Made by a program: the position numbers and the translations under genes
DNA from: Erythrocercus mccallii
Lineage: Eukaryota; Chordata; Aves; Passeriformes; Dicruridae
DNA: 64,000 bases
Assembly (NCBI GenBank): GCA_013397435.1
Contig: VZRG01000527.1
Location: 332,625-396,624, forward strand
Direction: 5' to 3'
Shown: one piece after another, positions 48,881 through 61,910 of the stretch
Position numbering within the stretch: position 1 is the first letter of the stretch
Layout: every line of letters starts with the position of its first letter
Notes under the pieces: model-generated
Seen by the model: only the letters and a program-made list of their open reading frames with translations
What the model was told of the DNA's origin: nothing
The model's database searches: none

Positions 48881-50680
48881 GGGTTATTTATTGAGTTAAT
48901 GAAGGACAGGCTCCGACAGCCCTCCCTCCCCTATTCCTCCAGGCCCTTACCTCTCCTTGACTCCAGTTGATGCTGCCTTTTCCTCTGCCTTGGCTCAGCC
49001 TTGCTCAGCTTCATAGCCCCATCTCCCCCTCACAGTCCTGTGCCTTTTTAACCACCTCTTATCCAAAGAAGTAGGAACTCCTTTTAGTCCCTCTGAAGGA
49101 GTTCTTCAGTGGAGAGGTGTGAAAAAGCTACAGCACAGAGAGAGAAGAAAAATATCATGGGGTTTGGTTGTTAGCCTTAAAAGAAGAAAGACAAACATTT
49201 TACAGCATAGCCTTGAATTTTTCTGTGTCATGCATCCAGAACAAAGGTACCAAAGCTGGAGAACATAAGTTACAATATTCACAGTTGAAGCATTAGAGAA
49301 GCAATGTTGCAGGAGTCCTAGCCCCTTTCAGTGGCCACTTTTATAGTTCTGGGTATAGACCAAGTGAACAGCTTAGAACAAAATTGGAAAATAAAAGCAA
49401 AGAATCCCATTCAAGTGACAGAGAGAAAACCATCTGATAAAGACTGTCAGGGAGAAGGTGAGGGAAAACCCAGAGAAGACCAGAGAGGCGGAGGTTTTCT
49501 GTAGAAGAATCTGGGCAGGGAAGGAGCCACTGTGATAGAGACATGGCCAAATGCAGACTGCTCTTTGGATACAGGGAAGACAGAAGACCTGAGCCTCCAG
49601 GGAGCTGCTGGGGTGTCACTATCAACACCAACATCTCTGATTAACAGCACTCAGGGTATTCATAATACTCACTCACACCGGTCTCTGTGATGGCTCGAAT
49701 TACAGCAGCAGAAAGAGTGGGACAAGGCAGAAGGACAAGAGGCAACCAGTCCAGATTGCAGCAAGGATGACCTCAGCTGGTGCTGGGGGAAGATTTCTAC
49801 CTTTAACAGCAGTGGAATGTCGCTGTTGGGGCAGTCATGACACAAAGCAGAGACCAGAATGTCCCATTATTACTTGTTGGTGGCTCACCTGCTGCCAGGT
49901 GTCTTGATAGGAGAAAATAGGTCTGGATCTCACTGTGGCTCCCACACACCACTCTCAGCTTCGCCAATGCTGTCCCCCCACTCTCCTCTCAGTGGGTCAA
50001 TGCTGCCAGTCACTAGAACCCTGTATGGGTCCCAGTATGTCGTTCAGACTGTTGTTCCACTCGGTGGTCTCCAGATGACGGAGGGATGACGGAGGAGGTA
50101 CAACTGAAACCATGAATGGTTTCAAGCATCAGCACCTTGTTATCTAAAAGTCTCTCGTATCTTTTCTCTGTAGCCTCCCAAGGGCAGCTCCAAACAGCTC
50201 TGGCTCTTTCTGTTTTTCTTCTCCAGTTCTGGCTGGCTCCTTCCTATCCCGGCCACTTAACCCTTTCTATCCCTCGCACAACCTCCTGTCCCTTCCTCCT
50301 CACAGCATGGCCAGCAGACTCCAACTGACTCCCTACCAGCTAAGTCACTCTACCACACCCATAGCTGGGAGGGCAAGGCTGTTCCCAATCTTTGGTAATT
50401 AACATAGCTGCAATATATTGGGGCAAGATTACCTTCAGCATTATCTCTGTCTTCCCACAGTGGAATATGTGAAGGGGCTGCTCTCAGGGGAGGTTGTAAT
50501 GGATGAGTTGATCAGAGGTCCAGCCTCTGTCTGTTCTGTCACCAGAGGGGCTGAATCCATCAACCACATGCAGAGGATGGCTGCATGGAGAAGATGCCTT
50601 CTTCCCTTCTGTGGCACTGCTCTTCTTTCCTGTGCTTCCCTACCCTGCATGCCGCTCCAAACCTTCAGATAAAACACCCA
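48881..50680. other. Moderately GC-rich non-coding stretch
   Basis: Richer in C and T than its surroundings, with splice-acceptor-like sites (for example TCTCTGTAG near 50171 and CTTCCCACAG at 50460) but no matching coding frame or donor that I can support. It may contain an old repeat that I cannot name. Confidence 0.4.
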
Positions 50681-53600
50681 GAAGTACAAGTGGCACTGAC
50701 ATTGAGTGAAAACAATTGAGTGAGAGGTTGCTACTTCACTGAGATGAATGGTCTGGAAAGGTTTACCTTTTCTCATAAGGCTGTCTGCAGACTCAGACAA
50801 CATTTTGTTAGCTAGAGTGTGGGAAGATTATCATGGCAAACAAAATGGTTAGAAATTCACTTGTTTTAACAGAAGCCTAGGTTTGGTGCTCTGTGATGCA
50901 GTCATGTCAGCCTTGTTAACTTGTCAGATGGATGACAGACACATTGAAGTTAGAACAACATCCAGAAATTTTATTTTTTTTTAATCAGGGAAAGATTAGT
51001 GTCCATGCTAATTCAAATTCCCACTGTACCTCTGAGAGGACTATTCACTCATAAACAGTGACAGTTAAGGTAAAGGAGCAGTAAAACTCAAGTAACTCTG
51101 TCCTAACATCAGGCTTCACCTTGCTCCCTCCAGTTCTTAATCCACAGAGCCCAAGTTCAGGGCAGAGATGGACTATGCCTTGGTGGCTGGGATCTCCAGC
51201 CCAGATAAGCAGAGCTGGGTTCTCTTCCTTTAGGCAGAAAATCTCTTATGCCTTTGGTTAATTCTGCTTCCAGTCTGCTACTGTATTTGAAGACAGAGAG
51301 ATATTTTCCCTGCCTGCATTTTAAAAAGGAAGGATCACACATTCCTAATTTTGTGAAATTAATACTCCTGGTTCCAATCAAGTTGTTCATGACTTTCAGG
51401 AGATCTGCTAAGGGAGATGCCTGACTGGAAATCCCATTTGAATCTAAGCAATTTCCTAGTCCTAATAATGGCACTTCCATATTTTTCCAGAGATTTAGGC
51501 ACTGGAAAATGCCAGAGTCAAGTCTTGGGACCCTTAGGGAATTCAAACACCTTCAGTGTGTCAATAGGAAAGGAGGTGGAATTTTCCATGGTTTTGACTT
51601 AGGTGTCTACACTTTGCCTAAACTACACTTTTACACTCTCTGTTTTGACACTAATGCCTAAGTTCAGGAAAAGTCTGTGAAGAAACAGTTGTTCTCCTAC
51701 CAATGGGCTGCTATTTTAACTCCTACATGGACAGAAAATTGACAGCCTGATATCCATGCTGTTGAAATTAAGGTTGACACTATGTGCTTCCCTGTTCCAC
51801 AATGAGATTGGAACTTCACTGCCTCATAAAAGCAATGAACAGGTAAGATTAGGCTGGTGGAAGATGAAAATTCACTGGTAGAAGCAATCAAGAAACATTA
51901 TACACAATCTTTGAGCAGAAGGAACATCACTTTGGTTTGCAACTGAAAGACTTGGTTAGCTGTTCAGCCAGCACCTGACAATCATGTAGCTGCATTAGCT
52001 AGCATGGGGTCTCTCAGCTCCAGCTGGTCAGGAGCTTGCAAAACTACTGTCCATTACACTTATTATCTCCTGATTATTGTATTTACAAGATGCTCTCTCC
52101 AGGGCCCCCGTGGACAAGCTGCTGCAGAACCACGGAATGCAGCAATTGTACTGGGAAGTCTCCTAGTGTAAACATACGCCTTGGGCACTCAAGAATCTGC
52201 ACTGGCAAGCTGTTAGTTTTCACCTACAATTACTAAAATGGCTTGGAATCTGCCTATCTGAATGACACTACTCTCCCCAGGTGATCAGACTGTCACAGTG
52301 GCACTCAGAGGATGAGCTCAAGCTGTTGCCTTACCAGTTTAAGAAAGGGCAGGTACCTGCTTGGAATGATTTTGCTGAAAAGGGCTGCAAGTTTTGATAT
52401 ATTTTACCTTAGCTTGAATAGAAAAGTAAAATTCTCCACAATCCCTTGACTTTTACAAATACCTCATAAAATCTAACAAAACTTTTGTAGTGACGTGGTA
52501 AAGAGCAGCAGTGGTAAAGAGGAGGCATGAAAACAGTATCTGTGAGTTGGGCAGATTGCTGTTTATCTACATTTCTCTAGTCAATAGTTAGTCTGTAAAT
52601 AAAAAGAATACCACTGGATTATGCACCCAAATTGGTGAAATTGAAGGCCTGAATCTTTTTGTAGTATTTGAGGGAGAATAGGTAAGGAAGAAAAAAGAGA
52701 GCATTGACAGAAATAGTTCTAATTAATGGTAAGACTTGCTCTGGCAAAGAGATTTTACATTTAAGAGTGGGACACAAGAGCCCTCCACATCTTTATTAAC
52801 AAAAGAACTCGTCATCTACTATTTCCAAACAATCTGCCCACAGCATACAGATCAAACACTCAAACTATCAACAATGAGAAAAAAAAATTAGCTTGAGCTT
52901 AATTTGGTTCAATTTTTTCCTTTGTAAATCACCACACATCTTAGCCTGATATTCATTTTGCCTACAGCTCTCTACCTAATTTACATTCACGTGCCAATAT
53001 ACCTGCTATCAGATTTGCTCACACCATTTCCTTGTAGACCCCAAGAGCTGAGCACAGAAGGTTAATGTTGGTAGTTTAATGCCTTGAGAAGGGGAATTAA
53101 AAACTGTTCTCCTGGCATCAAATTAACCCCAGCTTGTTTGAATATAAAGTATATAGCAAGGGGTGTATCCCTTGATCCTTATCAGATGGGTGAAATATGC
53201 CCACATGTATAGAGACTGAGATTAGCATGAATTTACATAAACCAATACGGCCCTGTGTGGAAGCGTGGGCTGTATGAGGGAATATAAGCACTCACACACT
53301 GCCCACAGGCAATTGCTATTCAGTAGGAACAGTCACATTCCTGCTGTATGATCCATGAACAGCAGAGGAACTGATGTGTTTTGGAACAGACTGACTTTTG
53401 AAAATAGCTGAGGTCTAGATAATGGAGTCAAAGAGATTGAGGGTATGAATTTACTGAGTTCAGATAATAATTATTTCATTAATAAAGCCATATCCTGGCT
53501 GTATGTCCTGCTTCACCACCTCCAGAAGTTCAGAAGAATGAGGTCCCATCTGTGGATTTCTGGAAGCTCTGCTAATCCAAGAGATTTGAACACTCTCAGA

Positions 53601-54100
53601 GCAGGACAAAGTGACCTGGCCTTTGGACTTTGGGCTTTGACACACAAAGCACTAAGAAAATTCTTCTGATCTTTTTCCACAGTGGGAGAATCTTCATAGG
53701 ATTTCCTTGCTGAGCTGAAGGGGCTGTTAGATTCTTAAGTCAAATCTGGAGCTCACTCTTAGGAATAAACCAGCACCAGCCCTATAAACTTAATGAGCTC
53801 TAACTTGCTGTTTTCTTCTGCAAAATTTTATTGCTCCACACAAAACTTTGTTTCAAAGAAAATTAAGTTTTTCTGCATCCACAAGAGAAGGAGGAAAAAA
53901 GAGGGATGTCCTGGTGCCACTTTGTGCTATGGCCTTTCCTTCCCACTCCTGCCTGGGCAGACCAGACAGGGAACAGGAACTAAAAGGCCACCCTGTGCAG
54001 GTATGGCTGTATTTGATGGTTTCACAGTAACAAAATACAGCCTTCTCACACCTCCACACATGCATTAGCCCAGTCAGCTAAATATTTTGCTCTGAAAATT
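50681..54100. other. Non-coding stretch, no gene seen
   Basis: AT-rich, unique-looking DNA with short frames only. Confidence 0.6.
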
Positions 54101-57100
54101 CGGGGAGAGCTCCCTGCACACAACCTAAGGACACGAACCACTCCCTGTCATCAGTGGTTCTCTCAGGTTAATTACCTCCTTTAACATAGCAGCTCTAAGA
54201 TTTTCAGGATTTTATAAACAATGCCTCTCTCCTTATCTATTGAAGTTCCAATCTAGCCTCTCATCACTGTACTTTCTGGGCTGTAATTGTAACACTATTA
54301 CTGGTTATTGCTCCTCTATGAAGTAAAGTAATCTTGACTGCACCAGTTAATCAATACTTGGACCAACGAACTGAGCCTGTTCTCTGAGCTAGGATAGTAA
54401 TTGTAATTATGATGTGATCAGCTGGCAAAGTGTGGTTACCAACACTGGCATCTGACAGAGAAGTGTAGTTTTAAATATCTGCCTGAAGACTCTGGTTTCA
54501 CAGAGACAGTATTTCTTTAAGTCTAGTTTACCACTTGTCAGAAATCATTAGCTTTAGCTGAGCACTTACCATCCTTCTGAGGAATGACAAGTGAGAGTCT
54601 AGTGGGCTGGCTCTTGAGATTCCTTGTTGGCACCACTGTCCATCTGTCCAAGAGCACTGAGCAGAAGGCATCGCATTTGCAGTGAGGTCACAGGGCATCA
54701 AAGAGAAAAGCATCAGAAGGCAGAGTGGAGGCAGACCAAAGAAAACTGTCATTTATTACAAGTTCTGAACACTTTGAGGCATCTGGTAGTCAATATGGGT
54801 TAGTGACATTATGTTTGCTCTGTTATCTGCATGACAACTACACATGCAGCTTCTTAGAACACAGTGCAAGCAATTGAGACATAGGAGACGATGGAAAAAT
54901 CTTCTCAGAAAATAATCTGGCCTCTTTTTATTTTACATGTACATACATACACACAGTGAAAAAATATATTGCCTAGCTAAGGAGCCACACCAAGATTAAT
55001 TAGGGCAAATGGCAATTTAAACACTGGAGGGAAAGAGGGCAGTGAAATATCAGCTTGCTTGTTTGTTTTAGTCTTCTAAAAAGACCAAAATGGATAGTTT
55101 TTGTTTAGGATTTTACATGTCTCAGAACTGTGAAATGTCCAACAATGAAGCACTTAGGCAAAAGTGTGAAAGTAAATGTACTGGTATCTTACCAAACAAC
55201 ATTTTCACAAATCTATAGGAAAGAAAGGCCCTTTTTGCAGTACCAAAGATGATGGTATTTTTTGAAAAAGAAACACAAGTCACCTTGCACCATGCTCCAG
55301 GCAACTGAAAATAAGGTTGCTAGAGGGAATCACAGGAAGCAAGTGCTGTCTACATCAGCTTTTGAGGTGAGAGTGCCAGGGAGGCTGGAAGTGGAGCAGT
55401 CACTCTCTTGAACTTGCTGATGCTGAAAAGGGAAGTTTTTTGTTTGCACCAGTTGCTTACCAAGAGAGGGGAAACTTTTCCAAGTTTGTGATTTCTGCCC
55501 TTTATACCACACCCAGTAGAAAGCCAAAACAGGAATTTAAGGGAATGCAGAGAAATCTCCTGTAGTTCCTAAGTCACAGCAATGGTTTTGTGCAAATTCT
55601 GCCCAGACAGCTTCAGAGCCACCATAATATATGCTTCTTAGCTCAAAGAGTTACTGCCAAGAGCTACCACAGATTTCTTTGGGCAGATTTCTCCTGCTCC
55701 TCCAGATACATGATTTATTTCAGAGCTAACAAAATAGCTGATTTCACTTAAATTCAGACAGCTGCCAAGGTTTGCCTGGAACTTGATAAAGTCAGAAAGA
55801 TATGGATTGAGAGCCAACCAACTGAATGGAGGCATGAAGTAATGTTACATTTGCAGGAACTGTACCCAGGACTAATTTTACAGAGAAAAGCACTCACAGG
55901 TTACATTCATTTTCACCCTGTAGTAAACATATAATTTAAATTTGTCCCTGTTGCCCCATATTCACTCCTATGATTCAAGGAGAGTGCTGCATTTCTCTGT
56001 TTTACAGGGAGCAGATTAATTGCACCGGTGCTCATCTCATCCATGGAGCCAGCACTGTTGGCTTGCCCAGCAAACCCAGGCCCAGAGCAGTGCTTCCAGA
56101 AAGGGCAGCAGAAAACTCACACAGAGACTCAGCTGACATTTAACCCAGCACCTCTCTCCTCCAGTGCCATTGAGGGAGCCCTGGAACTGAGGATACTCCT
56201 CTTGTGCATAAACACTGGTACTCATAGCTTAGGACTTGCAAGGAATTTTTAAGGAGTTATGAGGATTTTTTAATGAGGGGTTTTTTTCCCCTTGATAGGC
56301 TAGGATTAGGGAACTCTTCTGCTATTGATGATCTTAAATTACTCTCCCCTACCAAAGTCATACAGGACTGTCTGCCCTTTTCTGTTACAATCCCCCATTA
56401 ACCCCTCATTTTTCCCCAAAAAAGCAGATATTTTCTCCCTGCTATGCAGAGCTCCCTCCTGAGTCTGCAGGAACAATGCACAAAATGCTAGTATGAAATT
56501 CCTGCTCTTTAGGGGCTCTGAAGCCACTGGTGGATGCCATTCCCAACAAAGGCAACTGCCCATGGCTACCCAACCTACCTCCTCAGCCAGATCCGACTTC
56601 AGCACCCACGTTTGCTGCTGCTGCCATCAATTTAAGTGGCTCTCAGACTACCAGCATTTTTAGCATCAACTTTCTACTCATATTTTTTGCTAAGCAAAAG
56701 CCATAGACTCAAGTTTCCTCATGAAGTGACAATCTCATCACCATCTGGCAGAAGGGGCTGCAACAGGTAATTGCTGCTACTGACTTCTAATTTTTTTCTA
56801 TTTTACCTATGCAATTTTAAATAAGACTCCTAAATCCTCAAATGTTCATCTCGTAATCCTTATTAATAGCTTTCATATCCATTTTTATAGCCATTATCTT
56901 TTTTTCACCAACCCATTGACACTCAGTGATTTTAAAAGCTCTACTGAATTTGTACTTTGGGACTTATAAAATATATTTGTCCAGAATCTCCTTCCAAATA
57001 GCCTTGATAAACACTGATGTATCAAAAATAATCAAACTTAACAAGTAGCTAATTGTGCTCTTCTGGGAGGCTGTTCCATTCAAACATACATCCCCATATG

Positions 57101-57640
57101 CAAGGGATGTGTGCAGTCAGGGCTGGCTCACAAACATTTTGAGATTAAAAACTAAAACTCCTCGTAGTCCAAGTGATTTCTATTCTCAATAAAACTGGGG
57201 TTAAAGGCAGAAAAATGTCATCCTGTCTTGTAAAGCAGCTTAGCACATTTACTAAATGCCTCTGGGAGAAGCATCCCTTTTTCACCAGAGTTTTATGTGA
57301 CCAATTCAGCTGTAACAGTTCTGGCTACTTTACTATCGACAATTTGACAAGTGGACTCAAACGAGAAATGTTTTGTGATTTCCTTTCACAAACCTAGATG
57401 GGGGAAACATTAAATAGAAATGGAAAACTGAGTTCCATTGGCATTTTTCTTTTGGACCTATTTTCCCTGGGAATTTAACTTTATTTTTAGAGGAATGTTC
57501 CAATAGACAGCAGGAAAGATAACACTTGCTTCATTTCCCTTCCCTCTAGCCTTAAACATTCAGGATTTATACAGTTATTTTTATTCTTTTTAGATCCTGC
57601 AGCCTTGCCTGCTTATAAAGTGTGAGAGGTAGACAGATAA
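54101..57640. other. Non-coding stretch with a conserved-looking block
   Basis: 54160-54440 has several homeodomain-like sites (GTTAATTACC, GTTAATCAATAC, GTAATTGTAATTATGATG) and resembles conserved non-coding DNA. Nothing coding recognised in the rest. Confidence 0.45.
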
Positions 57641-60600
57641 TTGTACTATTTCACTAGTAAACAGGGAGCTGAACATGAAACTGAGCTCAGAATTGGAAAC
57701 CCTGTCAAAGCGTTGGTGAATCATTGTATGAAATAAATTGTTCACTTTCTGTTCAGTCCATTAGCTACAAGGATGGAAAGAATTGCTCTCACAACGCATA
57801 ATGCTGCAATTTCCTATATTCACTTAGCACTTCCCCTTTCCCTTCTGCAAATCAGAGACATTACATTTGAGGTTTAATTCCCTGCCTCTAACCATGTTTT
57901 CATTCCTAACTTTGACAGACCAAACTATCACTCGGTGAAAATGCATCAGCTTTTACACAGCGTTCATGAATACAGTGCTCTTCCTCCTCACTGGAAATAA
58001 GGTAGTGGCAAGAAAACAGAGATTAAATAGAGATTCCTATGCCTGTCCAGTTGCAAACAGACTATCCTTTGTTTCTCCTGAGCTTTTTGAGAGATGGTGT
58101 AACAAAACTGAATCCACGTGAACCCCACATCACCTGTATGCCAGATTTTGTGCTGACATTGTGATGAGAAAATCACTACTTGCCTATAGGCACCACACAG
58201 GTGCCCATGCCCTTTCTTTATAGGGTGTCACTGGCTTTTTTAACAGTCCCAAGTGTTAGGATTCCAAGGCAATTGCTTATTTAAAGCAATTCTGCCTTTG
58301 AAATGGGGCAAGGGGGATTCTATTGCCACCACTGAGCACTTTGAGTACCCTGGTGGGCTTCACTCCAGCAGTGGGGCTGGGCATTCCATCTCAGAGCTCT
58401 GCACTACCACACTGTACTCCCACATGGAGCTGCATGAGGCTGCCCACCTCCGCACTGCCATGTCCCACTGGGAAAATGCCCTGGGGGGCACAGCAGGGAC
58501 AGCTCACCCAGCCCTTCAGATCCACTGTGTGCTACTACTGGCCTCAGAGAAGACAAGGGACAGCTGAGAATGATGCCCTACAGAGCACTTGCCCAAGGAG
58601 TGCAGTGGGAGGGAGGCATGGAAGGATGTTGCTGGTGGGCCTCTATTTTGTTGGGTTTTTTTTAAAGCATCCGCCAGGTATGAGATGATTTGAAAAGGAG
58701 AGCTATGGAATAAAATTCTTGGCACTTCCTGACTTCTCTCTACTACCTTCCCTGTACATATGACAGCATGTGTTAAATGATCTCTCTACAGAGACAGCCA
58801 CAGACAAAGCCTGAGGAGTTACTCTGTACAAACAAGTCACAGAAGACAAACAGTGGCCTTCTGAGGCCTCAGGAGCAGCTCGGAGCAGGAACTCTTCTCT
58901 GGGATTCAGACAGCTTTGTGAGTTCTGCCTGTGTCAATTAGCACAGGCTGAGTCTCCCCTTGAATGCATTAACTGTGCTGACCAGCACTGGGAAAGAGCA
59001 GAGAATGAGATCTCAAAAAACAGCAGACCGTGTTGCCTCTTCACCTTCTGCACAGAGCATTTTTATTCTGGAGATGGTATTTTCTTTTTTAAAATGTCTG
59101 CAAATGAAGTAAGGCTTTACATGCTTGACTTACAGCTCTAGGTCCTGTTTCAGCAGACATGGATCAGTCTCAGAAAACACTGGCTGGATTGAGACCTGCA
59201 GGTAAAATGTAGCCTTTCATTCTAGGAACTACGGAATCTATTTTGAGCTAATTCTAATTCGGTTCTAACTGAACTGACTGGCGCTGGCACTAAAACGTCT
59301 CTTGGAACATGTGCTGGCTTTGCAGCAGCTGAGATTTTGACTCCCTGGTTCCCATCTGATCAGAGACACGTGCTTTTTCATAATTCCACCTTCAAGTGAT
59401 TTAGCAGGGGTAATCATTAAAAGGGAACTCAACCAAATAGATCCTCCTGAGAAATTCTGCTAGAGTGGCAAATCCACTGTGTGTATAACCTTAAACTCAT
59501 TTACCATTAACTGACCTTATTCACATCTCTGAGGTTTGCAATTCACTGCAAGGAGGATGGTGAGGGAGGGTAGCACTAGGCATACCCATCAATTGTAAAG
59601 CCCTGGGAAATGGCAGCATCACATCTTCAGCATTACTCTACTTTCATGTAAAGTAGCAAGACTGGGTGGGGTGTTTGGTGAAACTAAAAAAGCTCAAGGC
59701 AGGAAATACTAAGAGCATCAACCATTCCATAATTAATATAGCTCGTTAAAATTCTTATCAAAAAATAAAAATAATACCATATTTTTATGGTATTAAATAC
59801 CTTTAATACCAAAGGTTTTCTAGGAAATAAAAGTGATTTTATTTGTGTCATGCTGGTCCCAAATCACCTACATTTTCTGCTGTGGAAAAACAGGGCTGTT
59901 GGGCTCTAGAGTGTTTTATTGCGTCTCTGTTATCAGGATTGTATTCACACAGGAGCTCACACAGGAGCCAGTGATGTAGGTGTATTTGGGTTGTGTTTCA
60001 GGTCATGTGCCAGTTTAACATGGACTGAAATCTACCTCCTGCTGCTTCACAAACTCAGCTCTTTACATCCAAAGATGGAGTGTGGCAACGGTAGCTTCTT
60101 CTCCATTTTTTCTGGACATTTGAGATTTCTGACTACATTTGAAAAAATGTCCACCACAATATCCATCACCCACTTGCATCTTAAAGTATGGGATTATATA
60201 ACTCATTTCACACTCATTCCACCCTCTGGGCCAAATTCCAAGTAGATGGCAGCACGTATTTTCAGTCTTACCTTCTCAGCTGTTGGCAAAGAAATACGAA
60301 TTCTTACTCCAAGGTGCTGGAGGGCCTTTTTAAACTAAACATAGTTGTTTTAAATAGACACTACTAAATTCTGATTATTTTGTGCCTACTTACCTTTTCT
60401 TGAGGACCACATACAAAATACAACAACAGAGGTTTCACAGAGCATTTCAATTGAGGAGAATATTGTTTAGCCTTTGAGCTCATTTAAGTAACAGGAAATT
60501 ACCAGTAAGAATGCCAAGGACATCTCTACAGCCTTTGGTATGACAGCTGGAGGTACTGATTTCTAATAACTTATTTCCTGATATATATATTTTAATAGTC

Positions 60601-61609
60601 AATAATTTCTAGTATAACCAGAACTTTTCTCTTAGAGTCTCAAACACACTTTGAAGCCCATAAGAGGAATTTGTCATTGTTGTCCAGCTCTTCACTGAGA
60701 AGGCAAGAATCTGAAGATTCAGAGCTGAAGTGACTGATACCACAGAGCATAACCTTTATATAATTATAGCAGAATTACTCCCTTCACAAATGATTTGGAA
60801 ATATGATCATGGGTCCTACTGAGATAGAAGGAAAGCTGTCATATTTCTAAAAAGACACAGACTGTTCTGATATAACAAGAAGAAAAGTTTCCAGCTTGGG
60901 AAAGCTGATTTCTTAAGTAGAGGAGCATTGCACTGATCCTTACCTAGCTCTTAATTAGACACTAGGCTGGACAGGAGGTGCAGTCCCCAAAATCCCTGGG
61001 AAGCTACAGTAGGAGCCTAAACCAAAGTTCCCTTCTGGACTACACGAGTGGGTTTCTTTTCCTTGGAAATCAGGGGAGTTAGGGAGAACAGCATGCTCTG
61101 TGCCCAGATTTCACCAAGACACAAGGCCAATGTATGGCTGGAGCACTTAAGTTCAGCAGCTTGGAAGAGCTCCAAGTTCTCTAGAGTGTTCCAAGGGAGC
61201 ACAGTCTTCCTGACAACTAAAATGCAGGCACAGACAGAATTAAATACAAATTTCTATTTTGCTTATGAAGTTGAGCAGCTTTAAACCTTGTTTGTAAAAA
61301 CTACAAATGCTGATTGCTCACTCTTGGTCTTCTGCCTCTGGGCAGCTGTAACTAGCAAGTGAGTCATACAGAGAGCTCTCCCAAATGGCCGATGAACTTG
61401 AAATAGAGCACCAGAGTCAGCATATATGGCTAACTCTGACCATGGATCCTATTCATTCCCTAAGGAAAGACAGAGAGATGAAGAACCACTCTTTAGGGTT
61501 GGTCAAAGACTAAAGGAGGAGGCAGAGGTGCAGGTGACATATAAATGCTCCACAGCGATGGCTGTTAACACTACTGCTCTTATGAGCTCTCTGAAGCCTT
61601 TTGCAGGCT
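57641..61609. other. Non-coding stretch with overlapping small hairpins
   Basis: Unique-looking DNA. At 59772-59816 three overlapping inverted repeats share the motif TAATACC/GGTATTA. The frames at 58253-58688 occur in GC-richer sequence and have no domain. Confidence 0.55.
59772..59816. repeat. Three overlapping, mutually exclusive hairpins
   Basis: TAATACCAT (59772-59780) pairs with ATGGTATTA (59787-59795). GGTATTAAA (59789-59797) pairs with TTTAATACC (59802-59810). ACCTTT (59799-59804) pairs with AAAGGT (59811-59816). Each is perfect, and adjacent hairpins share bases, so they cannot all form together. Confidence 0.8.
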
Positions 61610-61910
61610 GGGACTTCAAGACATTGTGTGGCCTCTCCTCTAGTCTCAAGATGGCACTGACTGTGCCAGTTTCTCTCCTGAGAGAAAGCAGCCTAAACTC
61701 TTCTCTTGAAAAATTATGGAGGCTCTGCAGACTCCCAAGGCAATCTGTCCCCCACATTTCACTGTTATGTAACTTAATGCTCCTTTCCTGCAATTTAAGT
61801 CCATTAGGTCTTGAAGCTGGAGAACAACTCCCTTCCATTTTGCAGCTATTTCTATGTGTTTGAAAAAGGCTATCGCCTCTCCCCTCAGTCTCCTCTACTC
61901 CAAACTGCAA
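61610..61910 (-). mobile_element. Ancient, decayed CR1-type LINE 3' fragment
   Basis: The minus strand reads TTTGGAGTAGAGGAGACTGA, then CAAACACATAGAAATAGCTG and AGTTGTTCTCCAGC, TGGACTTAAATTGCAGGAAA, GATTGCCTTGGGAG and a GACTAGAGGAGAGGCC near its end. These follow in order the 3' part of old CR1 elements (LEKRRLRGD region, KLQ-type segment, LP-REVVESPSLE region, GGACTAGATGACC terminus). The translated remnant includes FGVEETEGRGDSLFQTHRNS and NGLKLQERSIKL. It is far more diverged than the CR1 copies at 12325 and 19050, so it probably predates songbirds. It is a relic without function. Confidence 0.65.
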
